Translations under genes and position numbers: made by a program
Shown: one piece after another, positions 14,792 to 23,179 of the stretch
Numbering within the stretch: position 1 is the stretch's first letter
Layout: each line of letters starts with the position of its first letter
From: an uncultured Intestinimonas sp.
GTDB lineage: Bacteria; Bacillota; Clostridia; Oscillospirales; Oscillospiraceae
DNA: 33,948 nucleotides
Direction: 5' to 3'
Assembly: GCF_944387725.1 (NCBI RefSeq)
Contig: NZ_CALXGA010000017.1
Coordinates: forward strand, 1 to 33,948
The notes under the pieces: generated by a model
What the model was told of the DNA's origin: nothing
What the model saw: the letters and a program-made list of their open reading frames with translations, nothing else
The model's database searches: none

Positions 14792-16009
14792 TTACCGCCG
14801 GTTGTAGGCGTCGCAGATGCGGTTGGTGTTCTTGATGAGGAAGAACATGGCCACATAGGGGCCGATGCCGCACAGCAGCAGGCCCAGCAGATACCACAGC
14901 AGGATGGTGGTGCCGTTCTCCTGGATGTTCAGGCCGTACCGGGGGCCGTTGGCCGCCAGGCGGTTGGCCACGCAGTAGTACCAGTAGAGGGCATAGAACC
15001 CGCAGGTGACAATGCTCAGCAGGATAAAGGGCAGCAGGCCGGGGGTCCGCTCCCCGTCGCCCTCGCAGACGGTGTTCACGTCCCGGGCCAGGGTGTAGAG
15101 GAAGTAGTAGCCGTAGATGCCGCAGGTGACGATGTTCAGCAGGATGTAGGCCACCAGGCTCCGGTCAGTCTTCAGGGGGCCGGTCTGGTAGCTGTAAGCG
15201 CCGCCGCCGGGCTGGGGGGCGCCCTGATAGCCGTAGGAGTAATTCTGTCGCGCCTGGCCGCCGTCCTGGGCCCCAGAGGGGCCGGGCTGGTAGTAGCCTC
15301 CGGAGGGCGGGGGGGTCTGCTGGGGACCGCCGGCGGGGGCGTCATTGGACAGCAGCAGAGCGAGGCCCTCCAGGACGCTGGCCTTGAGGCTGTCCCCGGT
15401 CTTGCCCAGGAAGGGGGGCTCCCCCATCAGATAGAGGAGCAGGAAGACCACCGCCGCCGGCAGGGCGTACCACAGGAAGCTGAAGCTGAAGTGGAAGTAA
15501 CCGCCCAGCAGGTTGACCAGGGTGGCCAGGAGGTTGAGCACCAGCCGGGCCGCCACCCCCGCGCACAGGCAGGCCATAAGGGCGTCATTGGCCGGCGGCG
15601 TGCGCTTGAGGATCAGGACCACCAGCACCAGGGCCATCCAAATGGCCGCCACCGCCCCCAGGAGGCTCAGGAGCACAAAGGGGATGCTCCCCAGCCAGAA
15701 ATAGGAGAACAGCCGCAGGGTACCGAGCAGGAGGCCCAGGGCCTGGAAGGCGAAGAGGGCGGCGCAGATGCCCGAAAAGATTTTCAGCACCAGGTCCAGG
15801 GTCTTGGCGTTGGGGTTCCCGCCGCCGGGGGGCGGGTAGGACCCGCCGGGGGGCGGATATGAGCCTCCCGGGGGCGGGTAGGAGCCACCGGGAGGCGGCG
15901 GGGGCGGTGTGGCCCCCGAAGAGGCCGCGCCGGAGTCTGCCGGCGCACCGCAGTTGGCGCAGAACTTCTGGCCGTCCTGAAGCTCTTGGCCGCACTTGCT
16001 GCAATACAT
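14792..16009 (-). CDS. zinc-ribbon, DUF4234-type membrane protein
   Basis: This 405-residue protein starts with a zinc ribbon (MYCSKCGQELQDGQKFCANCG, four Cys). A low-complexity linker with GGSYPPP repeated three times and a GGGNP end (about 35-65) follows, then hydrophobic segments. Two related blocks near the C-terminus (YILLNIVTCGIYGYYFLY and FILLSIVTCGFYALYWYY) are the DUF4234 signature. Such proteins are predicted membrane proteins of unknown function; the ribbon may mediate protein contacts. I took ATG 16009 because the Cys motif begins there and AAGGGAGA precedes it. A strong promoter lies at 16135-16163. Confidence 0.85.
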   Translation of the reverse strand: MYCSKCGQELQDGQKFCANCGAPADSGAASSGATPPPPPPGGSYPPPGGSYPPPGGSYPPPGGGNPNAKTLDLVLKIFSGICAALFAFQALGLLLGTLRLFSYFWLGSIPFVLLSLLGAVAAIWMALVLVVLILKRTPPANDALMACLCAGVAARLVLNLLATLVNLLGGYFHFSFSFLWYALPAAVVFLLLYLMGEPPFLGKTGDSLKASVLEGLALLLSNDAPAGGPQQTPPPSGGYYQPGPSGAQDGGQARQNYSYGYQGAPQPGGGAYSYQTGPLKTDRSLVAYILLNIVTCGIYGYYFLYTLARDVNTVCEGDGERTPGLLPFILLSIVTCGFYALYWYYCVANRLAANGPRYGLNIQENGTTILLWYLLGLLLCGIGPYVAMFFLIKNTNRICDAYNRR

Positions 16010-16134
16010 GGTTCGGATTCTCCCTTCTCTCAACATGGTCTGCCTCCGCCGCCGGGGACAGGACCCTCCCAAGGGAGGAGGGCGGCGGGAGCGGGTCGGT
16101 GGACCCCGGCCCGGCTGGGGTTACCGCACCCCTT

Positions 16135-16163
16135 ATTTTATCACGAAGTCCGAAGGAACTCAA
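16135..16163 (-). promoter_or_regulatory. promoter of the zinc-ribbon/DUF4234 gene
   Basis: On the minus strand TTGAGT (16158-16163) and TAAAAT (16135-16140) are separated by exactly 17 bp. The site is about 125 bp ahead of the ATG. The intervening leader contains a GGGTCC/GGACCC-type hairpin-forming stretch but no recognisable riboswitch. The remaining 16164-16278 shows nothing I can assign. Confidence 0.75.
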
Positions 16164-16278
16164 CAGGCGGAGGGGCTTTTTTGTCCTTTTCTGGGGAAGC
16201 TTTCCCCGCCTGGACCGCCGGGAGGGCGGTGGAAGGGGCCGGGAATCAACCTATGCGGCGAGGGTCCGAAAGAGAACG

Positions 16279-16317
16279 CCCCGGCCTGGGCTGCGCAGGG
16301 GCAGCCCAGGCCGGGGG
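16279..16317. terminator. terminator of the aro operon
   Basis: CCCCGGCCTGGGCTGC and its complement form a perfect 16-bp stem with a short loop, directly after the aroE stop on the minus strand. The U-tract is weak on both sides, so efficiency is uncertain, but position and stem strength fit the operon end. Confidence 0.75.
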
Positions 16318-16322
16318 TTCTG

Positions 16323-17189
16323 CTATGCCTCCGCCGCCAGCAGGGGGGCTACCCTCCGGGCCATGGCTGCGGCGTCAATGGAAGCGCCGGTGAAATGCTC
16401 CAGGGCGAAGACCGCCTGGTAGAGGAGCATCCCCAGGCCGTTGAGGGCCGTGTGTCCTCCGGCCCTTGCCCGGGACAGGAGGGCGGTCTCGGCGGGGTGG
16501 TAGATGGCGTCGAAGACAGCCGCCTCCGGGGGCATGGCGTCCACAAAGCCCAGGTCCTCGAACTGCCCCCCGCCCCCGGCCATGCCCAGGGAGGTGCAGT
16601 TCACCAGCAGCCCGGCCTCCCGGCACAGCCGCCGGAGGGTCTCCGGGGCGAAGTCCGCCGGAGCCAGCCGCCCCGCCGGGTCCTGGGCACAGAGGGCCTG
16701 GGCCTTCTCCGCCGTGCGGTTGCAGACCCAGACCCGCTCGGCCCCCTGCTGGGCGAGCTTCAGGGCCACCGCCTTGGCCGCCCCGCCGGCCCCCAGGAGC
16801 ACCACCTTCCGTCCCTCCGGCCGGACCCCGGCGTCCTCCAGGGCCCGGAGGAAGCCCAGGCCGTCGGTGTTGCAGCCCAAGGCCCGGCCCTCCCGGAGGC
16901 AGACGGTGTTCACCGCCCCGTAGAGCCGGGCGTCAGGGTCCAGGCCGTCCATCAGGGGGACCAGGGCCTCCTTGTGGGGCATGGTGGCGTTGAACCCGGC
17001 ATACCCGGCGCACTTTGCGGCGGAGAGCCAGGCCGCCGTCTCCCCGGCGGGGACCGGCTGGCAGAGGTAGACATAGTCCAGCCCCAGGGCTGCAAGCATG
17101 GTGTTGTGGATCAGGGGCGATTTGGAGTGGAGCACCGGGTCCCCGATGACACAGAGCTTTCGGGTGGTGTTTCTCAACTCGACCAGCAT
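16323..17189 (-). CDS. aroE: shikimate dehydrogenase
   Basis: This 288-residue enzyme reduces 3-dehydroshikimate to shikimate with NADPH. The substrate-binding start GDPVLHSKSPLIHN, the catalytic Lys in FNATMPHKEAL, NTDGLGF, and the nucleotide-binding glycine loop VLLGAGGAAKAVALKL with the following NRT (NADP-preferring) are all present. The start ATG is directly after the aroQ stop (TGAATG). It is the last gene of the aro operon. Confidence 0.96.
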   Translation of the reverse strand: MLVELRNTTRKLCVIGDPVLHSKSPLIHNTMLAALGLDYVYLCQPVPAGETAAWLSAAKCAGYAGFNATMPHKEALVPLMDGLDPDARLYGAVNTVCLREGRALGCNTDGLGFLRALEDAGVRPEGRKVVLLGAGGAAKAVALKLAQQGAERVWVCNRTAEKAQALCAQDPAGRLAPADFAPETLRRLCREAGLLVNCTSLGMAGGGGQFEDLGFVDAMPPEAAVFDAIYHPAETALLSRARAGGHTALNGLGMLLYQAVFALEHFTGASIDAAAMARRVAPLLAAEA

Positions 17190-17639
17190 TCAGAGCCCCT
17201 CCCCGCGGCCCTGCTCCTGGGCCAGGAAGTAACCCATAGCGGCCTCATAGCCGTAGAGGCCCAGGCCGCAGATCTGGCCCACGCAGGCGGGGGCGGTGAC
17301 GCTCTTGTGGCGGAATTCCTCCCGCTGGTGGATATTGGAGATGTGGACCTCCACGCAGGGCACCGAGACGGCCTTGAGGGCGTCCAGAATGGCGATGGAG
17401 TAGTGGGTGTAGGCCCCGGGGTTCATGACGATGGCGTCGTAGACCCCCTGGGCGGCCTGGATGGCGTCCACAATGGCCCCCTCGTGGTTGGACTGGAAGC
17501 ACTCAGCCGAGGCGCCATGGGCAGCGGCGAAGGCCCGGAGCCGGTCACAGAGGCCCTGGTAGTTCTCCTGGCCGTAGATGCCGGGCTCCCGCTGGCCCAG
17601 CAGGTTCAGGTTGGGTCCGTTGATGATGAGGAATTTCAT
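17190..17639 (-). CDS. aroQ: type II 3-dehydroquinate dehydratase
   Basis: This 149-residue dodecameric-type dehydroquinase converts 3-dehydroquinate to 3-dehydroshikimate. The N-terminal GPNLNLLGQREPGIYG carries the catalytic Arg and Tyr, NPGAYTHYSIAILDAL binds substrate, and EVHISNIHQREEFRHKS carries the catalytic His. ATG 17639 overlaps the aroK stop by four bases (ATGA), so translation is probably coupled. Confidence 0.96.
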   Translation of the reverse strand: MKFLIINGPNLNLLGQREPGIYGQENYQGLCDRLRAFAAAHGASAECFQSNHEGAIVDAIQAAQGVYDAIVMNPGAYTHYSIAILDALKAVSVPCVEVHISNIHQREEFRHKSVTAPACVGQICGLGLYGYEAAMGYFLAQEQGRGEGL

Positions 17640-18667
17640 GGGGCGACCTCCTCGAAAAAAATGGTGGCGGCCAGGGCGGCGGCGGCCTCCGGGGTGGGCT
17701 CCGCGATGAAATAGTCGGCCCAGCGGCGGTAGATGGGCTCCCGCTGGCGGTATCGCTCCACAAAGGCCTCCCGCCCTCCCTGGCCCAGAGGCCGGCCGGC
17801 CATGGAGACCGTGTCGTAGGTCTCCCCCGGGTCCCGGCGCAGCCAGAAGACCAGGCCGCTCTCCTTCAGGGGGGCCATGGCCTCCGGCTGGGTGGGGAGC
17901 CCCCCGCCGCAGGCGATGACCAGTCCCCGCCGCCGGGAGAGCTCCTCCGCCGCCGAGCGCTCCCGGGCCCGGAAGCCGGCCTCCCCCTCGGCGGCGAAGA
18001 GCTCCGGGATGCTCCGGCCGGCCTGGGCCTCGATCCAGGCGTCGGTGTCCGCCAGCTCCCGGCCCAGCCGCCGGGCCAGGAGCCCCCCCACGGTGGTCTT
18101 GCCACAGCCCATCATGCCGATGAGCACCAGATTTCGGTCCGCTTCCCCGTTTCTCCGGGGGACAGGGTCCTCCGGCGGCAGCCGGTCCGCCGCCGGGAGG
18201 TACAGGGCCTGCCGGACCAGGGCCTGGAGCTCCCGGCCGTCTCCACAGCCCATCTCTGCCAGGTCCTGGGCCAGGTCCAGCTCCAGCCTCAGGTCCGTGC
18301 CCTGCACCACGCCGCCCAAGTGCTCCTCCAGCGAGAGCAGCCGCCGGGCGGGCTCCCACCAGGCCTGGGGGTCCTGGCTCCGCCGGCTCCGGACCCCTGC
18401 CCGGACGCGCGCCAGCAGGGCCTGCCGGACCCGCTCCCGGCTCCAGTCCCGGTTCCGCAGGGCCTCGGACAGGGTGTGGGTCAGGGGCAGCCACCCCTTG
18501 GTGACGCTCCAGGCCGCGTCTACACAGGCCAAGGGCGGATCGGGGTCCTCCGCCATGCGGCGGTCCAGTCCGGCCTCCACCTCCTCCAGGGTCAGGATGC
18601 CGCACTCCAGCCCCAGGAGCCAGAAGGCCAGCTGCTCCCAGACCGTGAGGGCTTCCCGTTCCGCCAT
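17636..18667 (-). CDS. aroK: shikimate kinase with a long N-terminal extension
   Basis: The C-terminal half (about 179-343) is a complete shikimate kinase: Walker A GMMGCGKT (184-191), the DTD/AWIE substrate site (ADTDAWIE), FRARE, and the glycine-rich ACGGGLPT. It phosphorylates shikimate with ATP. Ordinary shikimate kinases are about 170 residues. Here 178 further residues precede the kinase in the same frame; they are predicted mostly helical (WEQLAFWLLGLECGILTLEE early on; LRLELDLAQDLAEMG later). I do not recognise that region. No ribosome binding site and start are needed internally, so fusion is likely. It starts three bases after the pheA stop and overlaps aroQ by four. Confidence 0.93.
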   Translation of the reverse strand: MAEREALTVWEQLAFWLLGLECGILTLEEVEAGLDRRMAEDPDPPLACVDAAWSVTKGWLPLTHTLSEALRNRDWSRERVRQALLARVRAGVRSRRSQDPQAWWEPARRLLSLEEHLGGVVQGTDLRLELDLAQDLAEMGCGDGRELQALVRQALYLPAADRLPPEDPVPRRNGEADRNLVLIGMMGCGKTTVGGLLARRLGRELADTDAWIEAQAGRSIPELFAAEGEAGFRARERSAAEELSRRRGLVIACGGGLPTQPEAMAPLKESGLVFWLRRDPGETYDTVSMAGRPLGQGGREAFVERYRQREPIYRRWADYFIAEPTPEAAAALAATIFFEEVAP

Positions 18668-18670
18668 GGC

Positions 18671-19825
18671 TCAGCCCTCCCCGCTGGAGCGGTAGTTGCC
18701 CAGGACCCGGAGCTGTTCGGCGGTCTGGAAGAGCTCCAGCAGGGCCCCGTCCATGCCGGGAGCGGTCAGGTCCCCGGAGAAGTCGGCGAAGAAGCGGTAC
18801 TCCCAGCTCCGGCACGGGATGGGCCGGGACTCCAGCTTCAGGAGGTTCAGGCCGTTGACGGCGAAGATGGTCAGCAGCTCCTGAAGGGAGCCCGCCCGGT
18901 GGGGCAGGCGGAAGAGAATGCTGACCTTGTCGCTCCCCGACCGGCGCTCCATCACCGGGGAGACCACTACGAAGCGGGTGTCGTTGCTGTCGGAGTCGCT
19001 GATGTGCTCCGCCAAAATCTCCAGGCTGTAGAGCCGGGCGGCCCGGGGGGAGCAGATAGCGGCCTGGCCGGGCGACCCGGACCGGGCCACGAACTGGGCG
19101 CTCTCGGCGGTGTTGAGCCGGGGAACGCAGGTCCAGCCCCGGCCCTTGAGGAAGCCGGCGCACTGGAGGAGCCCCTGCTCGTGGGAGTAGACGGTGGTAA
19201 CGCCGTCCAGCCGGGCCCCGGCGGGGGCGGCCAGGCAGTGGTCCACCTTCACGGTCTGTTCCCCCACGATGGAGTGGCCGTACTGGGCCAGCAGGTCGTA
19301 GACCTGGTTGATGGAGCCGGTGGAGCTGTTTTCGATGGGCACCACGCCATAGTCGGCCTCTCCCCGCTGTAATGCCTGGAAGACCTCCTCCCAGGTCCCC
19401 ACATGGGACCGGGGCAGGTCCTCCCCGAAGAAGCGGGCCGCGGCCTCGTCGGCGTAGGCCCCCGGCTCCCCCTGGTAGAGGACCCGGGGGTGCTCCAGGG
19501 GGGCACGGGCCCCGTCCATGGCCCCCCGAATCCGGGCGTAGTCCTGGTTCCCCGCCTCGTTCACCAGCCGCCGCTGCTGGCGGCGGCTGATGCCCATAAT
19601 GGCCTCGTAGAGGGCGGCCACATCGTCCCGGAGGGCCGGGTCGGCCACCAGGGCCGTCTTTTGGGCCAGGACCTCCCGTTCCCGCTGGGGGTCCAGCACC
19701 GGGATGCCATGGGCCCGCTTGTACTCCCCCACCCGCCGGGTCAGCTCCATGCGCTGGAGAAAGAACTCCGTAAGCCGGGCGTCCAGGGCGTCGATCGCTT
19801 CCCGGAGGCCGTTGAGCTCGCTCAT
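18671..19825 (-). CDS. pheA: bifunctional chorismate mutase/prephenate dehydratase
   Basis: This 384-residue P-protein has an AroQ-class chorismate mutase at about 1-85 (LREAIDALDARLTEFFLQRM, then RVGEYKRAHG), a prephenate dehydratase domain at about 110-285 (YQGEPGAYADEAA; VVPIENSSTGSI; the Thr-containing TRFVVVS) and a C-terminal ACT domain at about 297-375 with the GSLQELLTIFAVNGLNLLKLESRP motif that binds phenylalanine in relatives. It makes phenylpyruvate from chorismate and is likely inhibited allosterically by Phe. It sits between aroC and aroK, which ties the operon to phenylalanine. Confidence 0.96.
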   Translation of the reverse strand: MSELNGLREAIDALDARLTEFFLQRMELTRRVGEYKRAHGIPVLDPQREREVLAQKTALVADPALRDDVAALYEAIMGISRRQQRRLVNEAGNQDYARIRGAMDGARAPLEHPRVLYQGEPGAYADEAAARFFGEDLPRSHVGTWEEVFQALQRGEADYGVVPIENSSTGSINQVYDLLAQYGHSIVGEQTVKVDHCLAAPAGARLDGVTTVYSHEQGLLQCAGFLKGRGWTCVPRLNTAESAQFVARSGSPGQAAICSPRAARLYSLEILAEHISDSDSNDTRFVVVSPVMERRSGSDKVSILFRLPHRAGSLQELLTIFAVNGLNLLKLESRPIPCRSWEYRFFADFSGDLTAPGMDGALLELFQTAEQLRVLGNYRSSGEG

Positions 19826-19859
19826 AGGGCGTTCACCTCTAAACTAAGATGGTTTGGGC

Positions 19860-20903
19860 TCAGATGCCCAGCAGGGTGCAGGAGGCCAGAGCCGCCGCCG
19901 CCTCGATGACGGGGACCGCCCGGGGGACGACGCAGGGGTCGTGGCGGCCGTGGATGGAGAGCTCCACCGGCTCCCCGGTCCGCAGGTCCACGCTCTCCTG
20001 GGGGCGGGCGATGGAGGCAGTGGGGCGCATGGTCACCTCAAAGACCACGGGCATCCCGTTTGTGATGCCCCCATTGACCCCGCCGGCGTGGTTGGTGCGG
20101 GTGACGATCCTGCCGTCCCGGACCTCAAAGGGGTCGTTGGCCTCGCTGCCCCGCATGAGGGCCAGGGCCACCCCCGCCCCGAAGTCCACTCCCTTGACGG
20201 CGGGGACGGCAAAGAGGTACTGGGCAAACAGGCCCTCCACATTGCGGCCGAAGTCGGGGGAACCCAGTCCGGCGGGGAAGCCGGTGACCACGCACTCGAT
20301 GGAGCCCCCCACCGAGTCCCCCTCCCCCTTGGCCTCCAGAATGGCGGCCTTCATCTCCTCCCCCTTGGCGTCGTCCAGCACAGGGAAGTCCTTCTCCGCC
20401 ACAGCCCGGAGGTCCTCCGGGTCCTCCAGGCCGGCGTCGGAGATGCCATAGATGGCGCTGATGTGGGCCCCCACCCAGACCCCCCGGCGCTCCAGGAGCT
20501 GCTTGGCCACCGAGCCCGCCGCCACCAGGGGGGCGGTGAGCCGGCCGGAGAAGTGTCCGCCACCCCGGTAATCCAGGCAGCCGCCGCTTTTGAGGAAGCC
20601 GGCGTAGTCTCCGTGGCTGGGCCGGGGGGTGAAGCGCAGGGCCTCGTAGTCCCTGGAGTGCTGGTCCTCGTTGAAAATCAGGAGGGCCAGGGGGTCCCCG
20701 GTGGTCTTCCCCTCGAAGACTCCCGAGAGGACCTGAACCTGGTCGGCCTCCTTTCGGGCGGTGGACCAGGGGTTTTTCCCGGTGGCCCGGCGGGCCAGCT
20801 CCCGGGCTATGCGGTCCAGGTCCAGCTCCAGCCCGGCGGGAGCCCCCTCCAGCACCACCCCAATGGCGGGGCCGTGGGATTCGCCGAAAATCGTGTGCCT
20901 CAT
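19860..20903 (-). CDS. aroC: chorismate synthase
   Basis: This 347-residue enzyme makes chorismate from EPSP, using reduced FMN as cofactor. Family signatures GESHGPAIG, RRATGKNPWSTARKEADQV and DYRGGGHFSGRLTAP are clear. The start is unusual: ATG 20903 leaves only MRHTIF before GESHG, about eight residues fewer than common homologues. GGGAGG lies seven bases upstream, though, and the frame further up runs inside aroA, so the short N-terminus appears real. The ATG overlaps the aroA stop by four bases (ATGA). Confidence 0.95.
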   Translation of the reverse strand: MRHTIFGESHGPAIGVVLEGAPAGLELDLDRIARELARRATGKNPWSTARKEADQVQVLSGVFEGKTTGDPLALLIFNEDQHSRDYEALRFTPRPSHGDYAGFLKSGGCLDYRGGGHFSGRLTAPLVAAGSVAKQLLERRGVWVGAHISAIYGISDAGLEDPEDLRAVAEKDFPVLDDAKGEEMKAAILEAKGEGDSVGGSIECVVTGFPAGLGSPDFGRNVEGLFAQYLFAVPAVKGVDFGAGVALALMRGSEANDPFEVRDGRIVTRTNHAGGVNGGITNGMPVVFEVTMRPTASIARPQESVDLRTGEPVELSIHGRHDPCVVPRAVPVIEAAAALASCTLLGI

Positions 20904-22087
20904 ACCGTTCCCTCCCGGCGGATGTCCCCGCCCAGCTTCTCATAGTCCTCCCAGAAGCTGGGGTAGGACTTGGCCACGCACTCCGCCCCGGTGATGGTCA
21001 CCGGGGCCTCGCAGGCCAGGGCGGCCACAGCGGCCATCATGGCGATGCGGTGGTCGTTGCGGCTGTCCACCACCGCCCCGCCGGGGAGGGAGTCCCGGCC
21101 CGTCAGGGTCAGGCTGTCGGGGCCCTCCAGGACCTCCGCCCCCAGGGCCGTCAGAACCTCTGCCACGGCGGAGAGGCGGTCGCTCTCCTTGTCCCGGAGC
21201 CGGGCGGCGTGGGTGAGGTGGGTGACGCCGCAGCGTCCGGCGGAAATGGCCGCCAGGGGGGGCGCCAGGTCGGGGCACTGGGACACGTCCAGTTCCACCT
21301 CTCCGGGCCGGGCCAGGGTCCAGTAGTCCAGAGCAATGCGCCTGTCCCCCTGGACCGAGTCGTGGTTGAGGCCCTGAATCTCGATGTCCCCGTCCAGGAA
21401 GCTGGCGGCGTACCAGAAGGCGGCCTGGGACCAGTCGGCCTCGATAGTCAGGTCCCGGGCCCGAAAGGTCTGGTTCCCCGGCGCCCGGAAGCCCTGGGGC
21501 CCCTCCTCCACGGCGACGCCGAATTTCTCCAGCGCGTCCAGGGTCAGGTCCACATAGCCCCGGGACTCCAGGGGGGTGGTGAGGACGATCTCGCTGTCCC
21601 CCTCCAGCAGGGGCAGGGCGTAGAGGAGCCCCGTGACGAACTGGGAGGACACATCGCCGGGCAGGGCGTAACGCCCCGGCGTGAGCCGCCCCCGGACGGT
21701 GAGACCGTCCCCGGTCTTCTCATAGGAAATCCCCTTCTCGTCAAAGAGGGTGAAATAGGGGCCCAGGGGCCGCTCCAAAAGCCGCCCCCGGCCGGTGAAA
21801 TGGCCGCCCCCCCGCAGGGCCAGGGCCACGGGAATCAGAAAGCGCAGGGTGGAGCCAGACTCCCCGCAGTCCAGGCGGGGCAGACCATCGGCCCCGGCGG
21901 GCCGGCCGTGCTTCAGGGCGGCCAGGCAGTCCCGGGTGGCCTGGATGTCCCGGGACTGGGCCAGGTTGGAAAGGCGGCTCTCCCCCTCCGCCAGGGCGGC
22001 GGCGATGAGGGCCCGGTGGGCGATGGACTTGCTGGGGGGCGGGGTGACGGTCCCCGCCAGGGGCTTGGGGGTGATGGTGACGTTCAT
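20900..22087 (-). CDS. aroA: 5-enolpyruvylshikimate-3-phosphate synthase
   Basis: This 395-residue EPSP synthase transfers enolpyruvate from PEP to shikimate-3-phosphate. It is slightly shorter than the usual 425-430 residues. Key motifs are PSKSIAHRALIAAAL (PEP/S3P site), LDCGESGSTLRFLIPVA and RLRDKESDRLSA near the C-terminus. The segment after the CGESGSTLRF block lacks the canonical GNAGT motif of class I enzymes, as is common in compact clostridial homologues. ATG 22087 overlaps the aroB stop by four bases. Confidence 0.95.
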   Translation of the reverse strand: MNVTITPKPLAGTVTPPPSKSIAHRALIAAALAEGESRLSNLAQSRDIQATRDCLAALKHGRPAGADGLPRLDCGESGSTLRFLIPVALALRGGGHFTGRGRLLERPLGPYFTLFDEKGISYEKTGDGLTVRGRLTPGRYALPGDVSSQFVTGLLYALPLLEGDSEIVLTTPLESRGYVDLTLDALEKFGVAVEEGPQGFRAPGNQTFRARDLTIEADWSQAAFWYAASFLDGDIEIQGLNHDSVQGDRRIALDYWTLARPGEVELDVSQCPDLAPPLAAISAGRCGVTHLTHAARLRDKESDRLSAVAEVLTALGAEVLEGPDSLTLTGRDSLPGGAVVDSRNDHRIAMMAAVAALACEAPVTITGAECVAKSYPSFWEDYEKLGGDIRREGTV

Positions 22088-23166
22088 GGAAAGTCCTCCT
22101 CTCGCTGGAGCAGCCGCAGCAGCTCCGCCTTGGGCAGCTTGTGTGGGACGGCCCTGCCCAGGGCCGACAGGAGAATGAGGGTGATGTCCTCCCCCGCACC
22201 CTTCTTGTCCAGGCCCACGGCGGCGGCGTAGCCGGCCTGGGAGCAGGCAATGCGGGCGGGGAGTCCCAGGGCCCCCACCGCCCCCGCGATCTGGCCGGAG
22301 ACCTCCGCCGGAGTGACCCCCAGCGCCGCCCCCAGCCGGGCCGCCAGCACCATCCCCGCCGCCACCGCCTGGCCGTGGGTCCACCGGGTATAGTGTCCCG
22401 CCAGCTCGTAGGCGTGGCCCAGGGTGTGTCCAAAGTTCAGCAACATCCGCGCCCCGGTGTCCCGTTCGTCCTGGACCACTACGGCGCGTTTTAAGTCGCA
22501 GCAGGTATACAAAATGGACTCAATTTCGGCCCGCAGGGCCCCCCGGCTGGGCCGCTGTGCCAGGAAGTTGAAGAAGCCCCGGTCAAAGATACAGCCGTAT
22601 TTGAGGACCTCGGCCATACCGTCGGCGAAGGTCTTGTCGTCCAGGGTGTCCAGGGTGTCCGGGTCCATGAGGACCAGCCGGGGCTGCCAGAAGGCCCCGG
22701 CCAGGTTCTTCCCGTGCTGGAGGTCAATGGCCACCTTCCCCCCCACGGAGGAGTCCACCTGGGAGAGGAGGGTGGTGGGGATCTGGACGAAGTCCACCCC
22801 CCGGAGGATGGTGGCGGCGGCGAAGCCCGCCAGATCTCCCACCACGCCGCCCCCCAGGGCAATCACGGCGTCGGTGCGGGTGAGGCCGAAGGCCATCATC
22901 TCCTCCCACAGGACGGCGAGCTGCCGGGGGGACTTGGAGGGCTCCCCGGCGGGGACGGGGACCAGGAGGGCCTCAAAGCCCGCCTGGGAGAGGCTGTCCA
23001 GCACCCGCTGTCCGTAGAGCGGGCCCACCGTGGTATCGGTGACCACGAAGAGCCGCCGGGCCCGGGGTAGGGCGGCCTGGATGCGCACACCGGCCCGGTC
23101 CAGCAGGCCCCCCGCGATTTCGATGTCGTATGCCCGGCCGGGCAGGTCCACCGTCAGGGTCTTCAT
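22084..23166 (-). CDS. aroB: 3-dehydroquinate synthase
   Basis: This 360-residue NAD-dependent, metal-dependent synthase cyclises DAHP to 3-dehydroquinate. Visible family blocks are EPSKSPRQLAVLWEEM, ALGGGVVGDLAGFAAATILRG, QIPTTLLSQVDSSVGGKVAID and the metal-binding LLNFGHTLGHAYE. A GAGGAGG site lies eight bases before ATG 23166, and 13 bp separate it from aroF. It is the second gene of the operon. Confidence 0.96.
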   Translation of the reverse strand: MKTLTVDLPGRAYDIEIAGGLLDRAGVRIQAALPRARRLFVVTDTTVGPLYGQRVLDSLSQAGFEALLVPVPAGEPSKSPRQLAVLWEEMMAFGLTRTDAVIALGGGVVGDLAGFAAATILRGVDFVQIPTTLLSQVDSSVGGKVAIDLQHGKNLAGAFWQPRLVLMDPDTLDTLDDKTFADGMAEVLKYGCIFDRGFFNFLAQRPSRGALRAEIESILYTCCDLKRAVVVQDERDTGARMLLNFGHTLGHAYELAGHYTRWTHGQAVAAGMVLAARLGAALGVTPAEVSGQIAGAVGALGLPARIACSQAGYAAAVGLDKKGAGEDITLILLSALGRAVPHKLPKAELLRLLQREEDFP

Positions 23167-23179
23167 GGGCGTTTCCTCC

